Positions 8,700 through 16,519 are shown, numbered from the stretch's first letter. The stretch is 18,380 nucleotides of DNA from Prevotellaceae bacterium (GCA_022508635.1 JAFLUV010000024.1:1-18380); one strand, 5' to 3'. The notes: generated by a model not told the origin, from the sequence alone. Numbers and translations are program-made.

Positions 8700-9629
8700 T
8701 TATCTTATCCTTAAAATATCTCCTACCTGTACGGCCTGTGGCTCGCTCCATCCGTTTAGTTTACAAAGTGATTCAAGACGTATGCCATAGAGCTGTGCTA
8801 TGTCGAAAAGGCTCTGATTGACGTCCACGATATGGATGGGGTTCTTGCGAAACTCGCGCGATGCACACTTACGCTTTTTCTGTAGGTAAATGATATCACC
8901 AGCAGTCGGGGTATAGTCGCGGGGCAGGTCATTATATTTGTATAATTTTCGCAGACTGACACCTGTGTTGCGGCTGATGGTTGCCATATCGTCGCCTACT
9001 TCCACGATAATGAAATAGTTTTTGTTGCCGGAATAAACGGCATGGCGGCTGTAGAAGTAATCTTCCGAATTTATGTCGGTTTGTTTGTTTGTCGTAGTTT
9101 TTTGCGAATGATACTTTCCCGTGTCGAATTGGTGCAAGCTATACATCTCAATAATGCGGATGAGTGCTTCTGCATAGGCTGGGTTAGTGGCATAGCCGGC
9201 AGCCTTCAATCCCCGTGCCCATCCCCGATAGTCGGTTTGTCCAAGACTGTAGAGATTCTGGTATCGTTTTCCTTGCAGAAATTTTGAATGGTCTATGAAA
9301 CTTTCACGTGCACTTTTATATTTGCGGAACTTCTCGTTTTTGGCATCGTCGTCACGCAAAACGTAAGGTCCGGTCCATGTGCTACCTACCTTGATGCCAA
9401 AATGGTTATTCGCCTCGCGAGCCAGTGAGCTGCGTCCGGCATTGCTTTCCAGCAAACCTTGAGCCAATGTGATGCTCGCTGGTATATGATACTGCTGCAT
9501 CTGTTCTATCGCCCAGTCCTTGTACTGGTCTATGTATGACCAGTACGCTTGATTGGTACTCTGTGCCAGGCAGATAAGAGTTGTAAAGAAGAATATAAAG
9601 CTAAAAGTAAGTCTTCTGAAAATCATCAT
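8700..9629 (-). CDS. secreted GH73 glucosaminidase with two LysM domains
   Basis: This 309-residue protein should cleave the glycan strands of peptidoglycan in the periplasm, in cell-wall remodelling or daughter-cell separation. A hydrophobic N-terminal segment (about 6-22) ending LICLAQ looks like a signal peptide. The catalytic domain (about 30-170) is FlgJ/GH73-like, with SITLAQGLLESNAGRSSLA containing the likely catalytic Glu61, followed by NNHFGIK and the C-terminal AGYATNPAYAEALIRIIE. Two LysM peptidoglycan-binding modules follow, about 206-253 (YFIIVEVGDDMATISRNTG onward) and about 264-309 (HIVDVNQSLFDIAQLYGI onward). The start could be the ATG at 9629 or the adjacent one at 9626; both are about 10-15 nt from the predicted transcription start. 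It heads the run that continues with the ABC-F gene. Confidence 0.92.
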   Translation of the reverse strand: MMIFRRLTFSFIFFFTTLICLAQSTNQAYWSYIDQYKDWAIEQMQQYHIPASITLAQGLLESNAGRSSLAREANNHFGIKVGSTWTGPYVLRDDDAKNEKFRKYKSARESFIDHSKFLQGKRYQNLYSLGQTDYRGWARGLKAAGYATNPAYAEALIRIIEMYSLHQFDTGKYHSQKTTTNKQTDINSEDYFYSRHAVYSGNKNYFIIVEVGDDMATISRNTGVSLRKLYKYNDLPRDYTPTAGDIIYLQKKRKCASREFRKNPIHIVDVNQSLFDIAQLYGIRLESLCKLNGWSEPQAVQVGDILRIR

Positions 9630-9645
9630 TGCTCAAATTTCGCTG

Positions 9646-9676
9646 CAAAATTAGTAAAAAAAAAACATTTCGCGAA
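9646..9676 (-). promoter_or_regulatory. probable promoter of the glucosaminidase gene
   Basis: On the minus strand TAATTTTG (plus 9646-9653) matches the Bacteroidetes -7 box TAnnTTTG and would place transcription start near 9640, leaving a leader of only about 10 nt. No good TTTG is found at the expected -33 position. That place is instead taken by the perfect 12 bp palindrome ATTTCGCGAAAT (9667-9678), a further copy of the TTCGCGAA core that forms an array upstream. Confidence 0.55.
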
Positions 9677-9771
9677 ATAAGGGGTTAAGTTTGTAGCGAA
9701 AACGTTCGTCTTGTTGAATAGTACAATGCATACTGATGCCGGGCAGTTCTCCAATTGTCCACGTCCAAATA

Positions 9772-9855
9772 AAATTTCTTCGCGAAGAAATTTAAAATCT
9801 TCGCGAAGAATTTAAAATTGTTCGCGAAGAAATTCTGAATTGTTCGCGAAGAAAT
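9772..9855. repeat. tandem palindromic repeats with TTCGCGAA cores
   Basis: Four copies of the palindrome TTCGCGAA start at 9779, 9800, 9821 and 9843, so the unit is 21, 21 and 22 bp, about two helical turns. Each core is followed by GAA and A/T-rich sequence (AAATTT, TTTAAA). The first copy extends to a perfect 22 bp palindrome (9772-9793), the second is a longer palindrome with one mismatch (9791-9816), and the last two are less perfect. The array lies between the terminator of the upstream operon and the glucosaminidase promoter. It is too short-period for CRISPR and has no spacers. It may be a protein-binding array or phased, curved DNA. Confidence 0.85.
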
Positions 9856-9954
9856 TTTCTGTTGTATGCAGCCAGCCGTTCCGTCTGGTACGGACGATGC
9901 TGGAAATGAAGCCGATGTGTCATTGTCTGATCATCTGTCTTTACGATTATTGAA

Positions 9955-10012
9955 TAAAAAAAGTTACAGTGTCGGCGAAGTTCATAGGACAGACATTCGC
10001 CGGCACTGTAAC
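9955..10012 (-). terminator. strong intrinsic terminator after the DUF4965 gene
   Basis: A 17 bp inverted repeat with one mismatch (arms 9963-9979 and 9996-10012; arm GTTACAGTG then CGGCGAA) encloses a 16 nt loop. On the minus strand the stem is followed immediately by seven T residues (plus 9956-9962). This is a textbook rho-independent terminator ending transcription from the DUF4965 gene, whose stop codon is about 95 bases upstream. It separates the polysaccharide segment from the glucosaminidase. Confidence 0.88.
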
Positions 10013-10105
10013 GCCGCTATAGGATACCACGGACTTTTCTTTGCTCCCTTTTTGGAATGGGACTGTACGGAGGTCAATTAACAGGGAATATACAGGCTCC
10101 TGTCT

Positions 10106-12616
10106 TCATCTTATTGTCTTGTTCATAAGGACTCTCATCCAATAGCCACCAATGACGCTGCGAGCCTTGAAGCCTGTCATGCGTCCGGTTTTGGTGTCGT
10201 GCCAGTCGGAAATGGGCACACGGCTCTCTGTTTCGTTGATATACTTGTAAAGAGGGTCGACAAAAGCCTGGAAGTCCTTGTCTGTCTCAGCCATTGCTGC
10301 AGACCACATAATCCAGTCGCTCTTGGTATAGTCTTTGCGACTGTCAAGTGGCAGGCCGTATTTGTTTTGCTTTTTTAGGTAGTACTTTAGCTCGGTTTGC
10401 ATGGCGTTGGCAGGGATGATGCCTGTCTGCCAGAGCTTGTCCCATACCATATTATATTTCTGACTCCAAGTATTGCTACCTGCACCATAAGCCAGTTCGT
10501 AATGGTCGCCTACTTTTGTTTCCTTCTCCCAAGCGGCTGCCATCTCCTTTGCCTTGGTGTTGTATTTCTCGTAAACGTCGTTCAAGCCTTTCATCTTTGC
10601 TATTTCAGCATATCCGGTCACGCCCATGATAGCCTTGATGGCAAGATTGCAGTTTCCAGCCCAGTGTCCGGCAAAGTCATCTGTACATAGTTGGTTGGCA
10701 GGATGTAGTCCGTTTTCTGCGAGATAGTCTGCCCATATAGTGATGATCTCCCAATACTTGTCTACATAGAGCGTATTGCCTTCAAGTTTGCAAATCTGTG
10801 CAGCCAGTGTAATCATGTTGCCGGCTTCTTCAAGTGGCATGTCGCCGCCATATACCTGCGCATTTGCTTTGGGATACTGACCGAGGTCGTGTGCAGCGAA
10901 AGGCTTTGTCCAGCGTCCAGAATAGCTGTATTCAAAAATAGAGGTCATCATGCCTTTCTGTAGTTCAGGGTTGTAGCAGAGGTAGAGCGGTGCTTCGGGG
11001 TAAGTGAGATCCACAGTGTTGACACAACCGTTGGAGTTGTTCTCTTTCGAGAAGAAGAGCACGTTGCCCTCGTCATCGCGGAAAAGCTTATGGGCAGCAT
11101 TGACGTGACGATAGGAACCAGACAGAATCTCTGCATACTTCACGCCACCTGCTTCCATGCCATCGTCATAGATGGTTTTGTCCTGCTGACGGCAACGTTG
11201 CATGATGCTGGTGTAGTTGTTCTTCATACGGTCGAACATATCGAAAATGCTGACGCTGCCTTCGTGAGCCCAATAGCCTTTGTATCGCTTGTAGAAGTAC
11301 TCAATATCCCAAATCTCGTCATAGCCGATCATGGCAAAACTGCTACCGTCTTCCGTTGTTCCGAAATCGTGAACGTAAGCCAGTGTAGGCAGTGATGCCT
11401 GTTTCTGGCATATAACCTCCCGTTCGCCACGAGGCAAATTTCCATTGGCCATAAACTGTGTCTTGATGGCATCGTCTGAAGCTATGCAGAGCCGGCCGTT
11501 AATGCCAGAGAGATAGACGTAACCCCAATCAATGCAGATGCCGTCGCCTGTCTTTGCAAGGATGGGTTGTTGGATGGTGCCTGCCTTAAGGTACTGCGTA
11601 CCATTTTTTCGTACTACAGAAGAAATGGTAGGTTGTTGTATTTTGTTGACCGCCATCTGCGGAGTTGTTGAAAGATAGAACTGTATGTTGTGCTGTTTGC
11701 TATCTGTGGAACGCACCTGATAGGAGATGTAGTTGATGGGAGCAGACAATAGGTCGTAATCATTGATAATGTGCGGAGCCGTAAATACTACGTCGAGTTC
11801 CACAGGACCGCAGGTGAAAGTGTAATAAGTGTTGCAAGCCAATACGTCTACACTCTTTTGTTCTGCTGTTATTATTGCGTCACCACCCTTTGCAATGTTG
11901 CGAAAGATACCGAAGTCGACCAGTGCACCGCCTGTTTTGTTATAGCAGTGTACGGCAAAGACATTGCGGCCAGCCTTGAGCAGACCTGTCTTTTTGCCGT
12001 CTAGGCGAACTACTACACCATCCACATAGTCCATGATACCATTGGCAGTCTTCTCACCGTTAATGTAGATCTCACAAGCATCGTCGTGCGAAAATATGAG
12101 ATAGAGATCACCTTGCAGTTGCTCGGTTGTGAGGTCAATAGTGCGGCGTATCCAGATGTGGTCATCCTCTTTTGTCCAAGGTGTTCGGATATTATCATAG
12201 TTATCTGAACCAAAAGCACCCTTACCGCTTTTCCAACCAGAGTCATTGAAATCGGGCTTCATCCAGTCCTTGGCAGGTTCTGTGCCAGTGTATCGTGCCT
12301 CCCATTCGCTTTCATTAGCCATTGGGACGATGCTTTCCATGAGGGTTCGTTGTGCAGCACCCATCCAACGATATGTCGTACCGTCCACACGGAGCAGACC
12401 TTCTAAGGGCTTCTCATCATTTGTCCAGTGGCGTGTGCTGCCGTCGGTAAGTTTGTCGTAGGGACTCCATATCGAAAAGTAGGGGTCGCTAACCACTAAT
12501 GGAACACTTGGCAGACGCAGGTTCGTCTGCTTGTAAGGTTTGAAGAACTCCGCTGTCTGTGCCAAGCCTGTCAGACAAATTGCCGTTAGGGCAACTAAGG
12601 AAACAAACTTTTTCAT
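10106..12616 (-). CDS. secreted glutaminase-like protein (DUF4964/DUF5127/DUF4965/DUF1793) with inserted beta-sandwich
   Basis: This 836-residue protein carries a signal peptide (MKKFVSLVALTAICLTGLAQ) and then the domain order seen in Bacteroidetes and fungal glutaminase A-like proteins: DUF4964 at about 25-90 (LPSVPLVVSDPYFSIWSP), DUF5127, DUF4965 (about 390-570) and DUF1793 (about 575-745). Between LLRVDGTTYRWMGA (74-87) and QKSVDVLACNTYYTF (253-267), parts I would expect to be close together in DUF5127, lies an extra stretch of about 140 residues (about 103-242). It has FNDSGW, IWIRRTIDL and FSHDDACEIYINGE, the look of a galactose-binding-like beta-sandwich. Location should be periplasmic or outer surface. 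Fungal relatives hydrolyse glutamine, but the substrate of bacterial members is not settled and I do not assign one. It follows the NTP_transf_5 gene by 46 bases without a visible promoter, so it may be a passenger of the polysaccharide transcript. Confidence 0.85.
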   Translation of the reverse strand: MKKFVSLVALTAICLTGLAQTAEFFKPYKQTNLRLPSVPLVVSDPYFSIWSPYDKLTDGSTRHWTNDEKPLEGLLRVDGTTYRWMGAAQRTLMESIVPMANESEWEARYTGTEPAKDWMKPDFNDSGWKSGKGAFGSDNYDNIRTPWTKEDDHIWIRRTIDLTTEQLQGDLYLIFSHDDACEIYINGEKTANGIMDYVDGVVVRLDGKKTGLLKAGRNVFAVHCYNKTGGALVDFGIFRNIAKGGDAIITAEQKSVDVLACNTYYTFTCGPVELDVVFTAPHIINDYDLLSAPINYISYQVRSTDSKQHNIQFYLSTTPQMAVNKIQQPTISSVVRKNGTQYLKAGTIQQPILAKTGDGICIDWGYVYLSGINGRLCIASDDAIKTQFMANGNLPRGEREVICQKQASLPTLAYVHDFGTTEDGSSFAMIGYDEIWDIEYFYKRYKGYWAHEGSVSIFDMFDRMKNNYTSIMQRCRQQDKTIYDDGMEAGGVKYAEILSGSYRHVNAAHKLFRDDEGNVLFFSKENNSNGCVNTVDLTYPEAPLYLCYNPELQKGMMTSIFEYSYSGRWTKPFAAHDLGQYPKANAQVYGGDMPLEEAGNMITLAAQICKLEGNTLYVDKYWEIITIWADYLAENGLHPANQLCTDDFAGHWAGNCNLAIKAIMGVTGYAEIAKMKGLNDVYEKYNTKAKEMAAAWEKETKVGDHYELAYGAGSNTWSQKYNMVWDKLWQTGIIPANAMQTELKYYLKKQNKYGLPLDSRKDYTKSDWIMWSAAMAETDKDFQAFVDPLYKYINETESRVPISDWHDTKTGRMTGFKARSVIGGYWMRVLMNKTIR

Positions 12617-12662
12617 CCTGTAAAGTATTAAATGTGATTTATGAGTTTAATTTAATGTTTGT

Positions 12663-13745
12663 TCAGTTATAGTTTTTCTTTTTGCGCCAGATAAATTGTG
12701 TAAGTCGATACCAAGGGTTCCAGATAACTTCTCGGGGATAACGGGTGAGGAAACGCATGTTGCGTATAGTTTGTTGCCAAAAGTTGCCCCACTTGTCTTG
12801 TTTATGTCGGTTGCGACTGTCGTAATGTCCAAAGTTGCCAGATAGCATGATTTCGCGGAGCAGGAAACGTCCTTCACGTTCATCTGCAGGCAGGATGAGA
12901 AGACTTTCTTGTAAGTAGAATACCTCCTGCATCACCCACATTAGTGCTCCGACAAAGCGTGACATGTGTAGTTGCTGAACCATTGTGGCTGTCTCAGGAA
13001 GCAAATCAAGGCGATCTTCTTTTATGCATTGTTGTAGCAGGTAATAGTAGTCAATTAACTGTCGCAAGCCGATACCTTCGTTGAAGATGTGCCTGTAGAT
13101 ATGGATAAGTTGAAATGTCAAGTTGACACGCAACGTCGGGATGCTTATCTTGCCCTCTTCGCCTGGCAGTTCCGTTTCGTTGTTGAAAATCTCATCGCGA
13201 TGTTGGTCGAAGTACACTTCCATACGATGTCTGTCTCCCGGGTGGAACATCAATGCTGGGATGGTATGTACTTCGATGCAAACATCTTTTTTGACAGGAA
13301 ATTCCACCTCCTGCCACTGTACCTTTATCTTTGGAAAGAAACGTGTAACATAAGCTATGATTTCATCACGCTTGCCGTCGAGCCATATATCAATGTCGCC
13401 GCTGGTGCGCAGGAAAGGGTCAGGATAGAGCAGAGCATTCCCCTGTCCTTTGAGCACTGCATTGCGGAAACCAACCTTGCGGAAGCGGTCACTTATCCAT
13501 ACCGCTTCATGGTTAAGGCGTTTGTTGTCGTAGATAATCTTTTGTGCCGATGCATGCCAATCCACAATGATTTTCCTCGGTGGTCGCTGGTCGGCAGGCA
13601 ACAGGCTAAGGGCATGATATGTAACACCTAAAACAGTTTGCCGAGTTGACTCCTTAAAGAGTTCTCGCCACTCTTGCTCGCTGGGTGTATGGCTCAAGTA
13701 TGATTGCTTACCAATAGCGACGCGAAGTAATTCGAAGAATAACAT
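12663..13745 (-). CDS. NTP_transf_5 family putative nucleotidyltransferase
   Basis: This 360-residue protein matches the uncharacterised nucleotidyltransferase family NTP_transf_5, frequent in polysaccharide loci. The key stretch is AVLKGQGNALLYPDP (96-110), then TSGDIDIWL (114-122), in which Asp117 and Asp119 form the metal-binding GDxD of the polymerase-beta fold. A helical C-terminal half with paired aromatic and charged residues (HIYRHIFNEGIGLRQLIDYY) follows. No signal peptide or membrane segment is seen. The start is ATG, only 12 bases after the stop of the fused phosphoglycosyltransferase, so the two are surely co-transcribed. What it nucleotidylates is unknown; context suggests a role in polysaccharide assembly or its control. 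Confidence 0.82.
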   Translation of the reverse strand: MLFFELLRVAIGKQSYLSHTPSEQEWRELFKESTRQTVLGVTYHALSLLPADQRPPRKIIVDWHASAQKIIYDNKRLNHEAVWISDRFRKVGFRNAVLKGQGNALLYPDPFLRTSGDIDIWLDGKRDEIIAYVTRFFPKIKVQWQEVEFPVKKDVCIEVHTIPALMFHPGDRHRMEVYFDQHRDEIFNNETELPGEEGKISIPTLRVNLTFQLIHIYRHIFNEGIGLRQLIDYYYLLQQCIKEDRLDLLPETATMVQQLHMSRFVGALMWVMQEVFYLQESLLILPADEREGRFLLREIMLSGNFGHYDSRNRHKQDKWGNFWQQTIRNMRFLTRYPREVIWNPWYRLTQFIWRKKKNYN

Positions 13746-13757
13746 GGTTCAAAATGA

Positions 13758-15596
13758 TTAGAATTTCTTGCCAAAGATAATACAAAGGAATGTCAGTCCC
13801 AGAATCTTGCAATCGAACCACCAAGAACGATGTCTCAGATAGTAGAGATCCAATCCTAAACGACGTAGCATCTTCTCCATGGTGTCAGTATAGCCATTGT
13901 AGAGTGTCGCGTAGGATGTCATGCCCGGACGTATTTGGTATAGAAACGCATAGCGAGGATCTTCCTTCATAATTTGATCGATAAAGAATTTGCGTTCTGG
14001 GCGGTATCCTATAAAAGCCATGTCGCCAATGAATACATTCCACAATTGTGGCAGTTCATCCAGATGATGTGCCCTGAGGAATTTGCCTACTTTTGTCAGC
14101 CGTGGTTCATCATCAATATTTGCGTGGCTGAGCAGTGGTCTGGAATCCTCGGCATTTTGCTTCATTGATCGAAATTTATAGATATGGAAGGGGTGTCCAT
14201 ATTGCCCGATTCTTTCCTGCTTGTAGATGGCAGGACCACCATCGTCCAACTTGATAAGGATATAGCACAACAACATCAATGGTGAAAAAACGATGAGGCA
14301 GATGCCGGATAGTATCGTATCTACAGTCCGCTTTAAGCCACGCTCGAGACCATTCATGCCATCAGGAATGAAAGCAAAGGCATCCTCTATTACCATCTCC
14401 TGTGGAATTCCCATTGTACCATAGACTTCAACTTTGTGCTGGAGCGTCTCATGTGGAACGTTGGCATACCAGACATCCTCGCCGTAGGCCATCCGCCATT
14501 CTGCCTGGAAACCATTGCTTTCGTGTCTATGTATAAAATAATTAATGATTCCCAATATGCTTACCCACAATATAACATCCATCAAAAAAAGGTAATTAGA
14601 ATTCCATCGCATAAGTACGCCTTGTGTGTTCAGCAGAGTGAATACTACCATTATACACGATATCGTGACAGGAATCATTTTCGTTGGCATCCCTGTTCGC
14701 ATCAACTTATGATTGAGCTGATTGCGGTCTGGACGGTCAAGCGAACGATTGTCTCTGATACGGCTTCTTATAATACGGATAGTATCAAATATTGGAACGA
14801 ACAGAGCACCGAGACATATCATCAGCATACCTTCTGGCATACGTTCGCTGTGACTCTGACCTATAGCATGATAGCTTACAATATAACCGACCACATAAGC
14901 TCCCGAATCACCCATCATGGTATTTCTCCATTTCTTTGCAAAAAGAGATTGCAGACAGAACGGAATGGTTACGCCGAGTGTGGCGGCAGCAACGAAACTG
15001 ATTAGCGTAGATCCGTATGTGATGCTGAATACCAGAAAAACAAGAAGTAGGATGCTGCTTAGACCGCTACTCAGTCCGTCTATACCGTCCAGAATGTGAA
15101 ATGCCTCCGTGATGTATATGGCCAAAAGGACAGTAAGCGGCATGCCAACATATGGTGAAAGCTCCCAGATGCCAAAGAGTCCATGCAAGTTATTAATCCA
15201 TAGATTTGTCGCAGGGAACATCATTGCTGCAATTATAATGACAATTATTTTGATTTCACCTCGTGTGCCGTTAAGGTCATCTTTTAATCCTGTAATAAAC
15301 AGTAGCGAGCAACCTACGATAATCTGCATGATACGCATAGCCGTTGGTTCAACCTTTGCACGAAGCTCCATCATTCCGAGCAGGTTCGGCAGAGTAACGC
15401 TCACACATAGAGCAATCAAGATGATGGGGAAGAATGATATTCCGCCTATCATCAGCTGGTTTTCCTTTTCATCTTCTTTCTTAGATAGAAACATCTTCTT
15501 CCCTGTCCCGACCAGACGCATATTCGGGATGATGATTAAGCCTAGAATAAGCGAGATGAAGAGTGGTGTTATTTTTATTAAGAGTTCTTGGTTCAT
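13758..15596 (-). CDS. fused phosphoglycosyltransferase: WecA/MraY-like half plus monotopic sugar transferase half
   Basis: This 612-residue membrane protein joins two unrelated kinds of enzyme that each load a sugar-1-phosphate on undecaprenyl phosphate. Residues 1-355 form a polytopic WecA/MraY-like domain with about ten helices, DD at 106-107, HILDGIDGL at 167-175, MGDSG at 228-232 and VPIFDTIR at 267-274. Residues 415-612 form a bacterial sugar transferase (PglC/WbaP type): a re-entrant helix with Ser438-Pro439, GPAIYKQERIG (454-464), KFRSMK, the catalytic Asp513-Glu514 in HHLDELPQL, and IRPGMTSYA. A soluble linker of about 60 residues joins them. The first half has altered motifs: Glu164/His167 where NAFN is usual, and QLNH (293-296) where WecA relatives have HIHH. 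The second half keeps its catalytic pair. It should start a repeat unit for capsule, O-antigen or exopolysaccharide. The ATG at 15596 is supported because a later start would remove helix 1. Confidence 0.88.
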   Translation of the reverse strand: MNQELLIKITPLFISLILGLIIIPNMRLVGTGKKMFLSKKEDEKENQLMIGGISFFPIILIALCVSVTLPNLLGMMELRAKVEPTAMRIMQIIVGCSLLFITGLKDDLNGTRGEIKIIVIIIAAMMFPATNLWINNLHGLFGIWELSPYVGMPLTVLLAIYITEAFHILDGIDGLSSGLSSILLLVFLVFSITYGSTLISFVAAATLGVTIPFCLQSLFAKKWRNTMMGDSGAYVVGYIVSYHAIGQSHSERMPEGMLMICLGALFVPIFDTIRIIRSRIRDNRSLDRPDRNQLNHKLMRTGMPTKMIPVTISCIMVVFTLLNTQGVLMRWNSNYLFLMDVILWVSILGIINYFIHRHESNGFQAEWRMAYGEDVWYANVPHETLQHKVEVYGTMGIPQEMVIEDAFAFIPDGMNGLERGLKRTVDTILSGICLIVFSPLMLLCYILIKLDDGGPAIYKQERIGQYGHPFHIYKFRSMKQNAEDSRPLLSHANIDDEPRLTKVGKFLRAHHLDELPQLWNVFIGDMAFIGYRPERKFFIDQIMKEDPRYAFLYQIRPGMTSYATLYNGYTDTMEKMLRRLGLDLYYLRHRSWWFDCKILGLTFLCIIFGKKF

Positions 15597-15621
15597 CTAT
15601 TATTGTAGATCTAAAATATTA

Positions 15622-15673
15622 CCTAACTGGATAGAAAAAAAATCCTAACTGAGCAGTAAGCATTTCCTAACTG
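15622..15673 (-). promoter_or_regulatory. three CAGTTAGG direct repeats at 22 bp spacing (LytTR-like sites)
   Basis: On the minus strand CAGTTAGG occurs three times, at plus 15666-15673, 15644-15651 and 15622-15629, with exactly 22 bp from copy to copy. The 9-mers CCAGTTAGG, TCAGTTAGG and CCAGTTAGG resemble the direct-repeat sites of LytTR response regulators such as AgrA and AlgR, usually [TA][AC][CA]GTTN[AG][TG] repeated with a 12-13 bp gap. They fill the 98 bp spacer ahead of the fused phosphoglycosyltransferase; the last copy ends about 25 bases before its ATG. The regulator identity is inference. Confidence 0.6.
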
Positions 15674-15694
15674 GGGCGTAAAAACGTTATATCG

Positions 15695-16519
15695 TTACAT
15701 TTGCAAGGTGAGTTTGTGCGAATCAGGTTGGAGTATATTTTTATTGTTATCTGTATGGAACCTGCCCATGATGGTTGCTTGAAGTTTGGGCAGCATGCGT
15801 CGTAGTACAAAAAGTGGGGTAGGATGGAAACCATAATGTCGCAATGCACGCAAGATGCTGCGATTGCCACGGATAATGTTACGCAAGCTGCCAGTACTTT
15901 CTCCACCTATACGCATTTTAATAAAGAAACGTGGAATGTACTGATTGCGTAACCCTGCTACCTCAATGAAGCGTAGCATAAGCTCAAAGTCAGCTGAAAT
16001 GGCATAGCTTGTGTTAAATGCTCCGAGATGAGTGAAAAACTCGCGTCGGGCATAAAAGGTAGGGTGTGCTGGGTGCCAACCATGCAGGAATGCCCCCTTT
16101 TTGTATTGTGAGCCTTTCCAAATACGTACTACTCGATTCTTGTTGCTAAATTGGACAAATTTCAGGTCACCGTAGATGCAGTCTATTGGCTGATTGTCCA
16201 TAGCGTGGTTGATATCCTCCAGTACACGTTCGTCATGATAGAAGTCATCTGAATTAAGGATACCAATAACGTCTCCTGTCGCACGGGCGATACCACGATT
16301 CATAGCATCGTAAAGTCCTTCATCCTTTTCCGAGAAAATGCGTATCCGGCCTTTGCATTGCGGCTCATATTCTCGTATAATGGATAGAGTGTTGTCTTGC
16401 GACATACCATCTTCGATGATGAGCTCCCAGTCTTGATGCGTTTGTAGGAGGATGCTCTCTAATGTATCGCGCACCGTTGATGCACTATTGAATGTGGCTG
16501 TAATGATGGATATTCTCAT
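15695..16519 (-). CDS. family 2 glycosyltransferase
   Basis: This 274-residue protein is a GT-A fold transferase that adds a sugar from a nucleotide donor to a lipid-linked glycan on the cytoplasmic face. It opens with the GT2 strand MRISIITATFNS, followed by the donor motif EDGMSQDNT (36-44), DEGLYDAMNRGI (66-77), the metal-binding NSDD (89-92), and a C-terminal acceptor-side motif ISADFELMLRF (174-184). I start at the ATG at 16519: the longer frame begins at a TTG at 16603, and its extra 28 residues are low-complexity and unlike the family. ATG codons at 16537 or 16552 are possible but less likely. The gene follows the epimerase by 180 bases and precedes the fused phosphoglycosyltransferase by 98. 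Donor and linkage cannot be read from sequence. Confidence 0.9.
   Translation of the reverse strand: MRISIITATFNSASTVRDTLESILLQTHQDWELIIEDGMSQDNTLSIIREYEPQCKGRIRIFSEKDEGLYDAMNRGIARATGDVIGILNSDDFYHDERVLEDINHAMDNQPIDCIYGDLKFVQFSNKNRVVRIWKGSQYKKGAFLHGWHPAHPTFYARREFFTHLGAFNTSYAISADFELMLRFIEVAGLRNQYIPRFFIKMRIGGESTGSLRNIIRGNRSILRALRHYGFHPTPLFVLRRMLPKLQATIMGRFHTDNNKNILQPDSHKLTLQM

Noticed and set aside
9772..9855. CRISPR array
   Set aside because: The repeats are contiguous 21-22 bp units without unique spacers, and no cas genes are present.
9866..10081. 71-codon open frame on the plus strand
   Set aside because: It runs straight through the intrinsic terminator arms and shows no protein family features.
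14436..15005. 189-codon open frame on the plus strand
   Set aside because: It is antisense to the fused transferase and its translation has the composition of a shadow frame.
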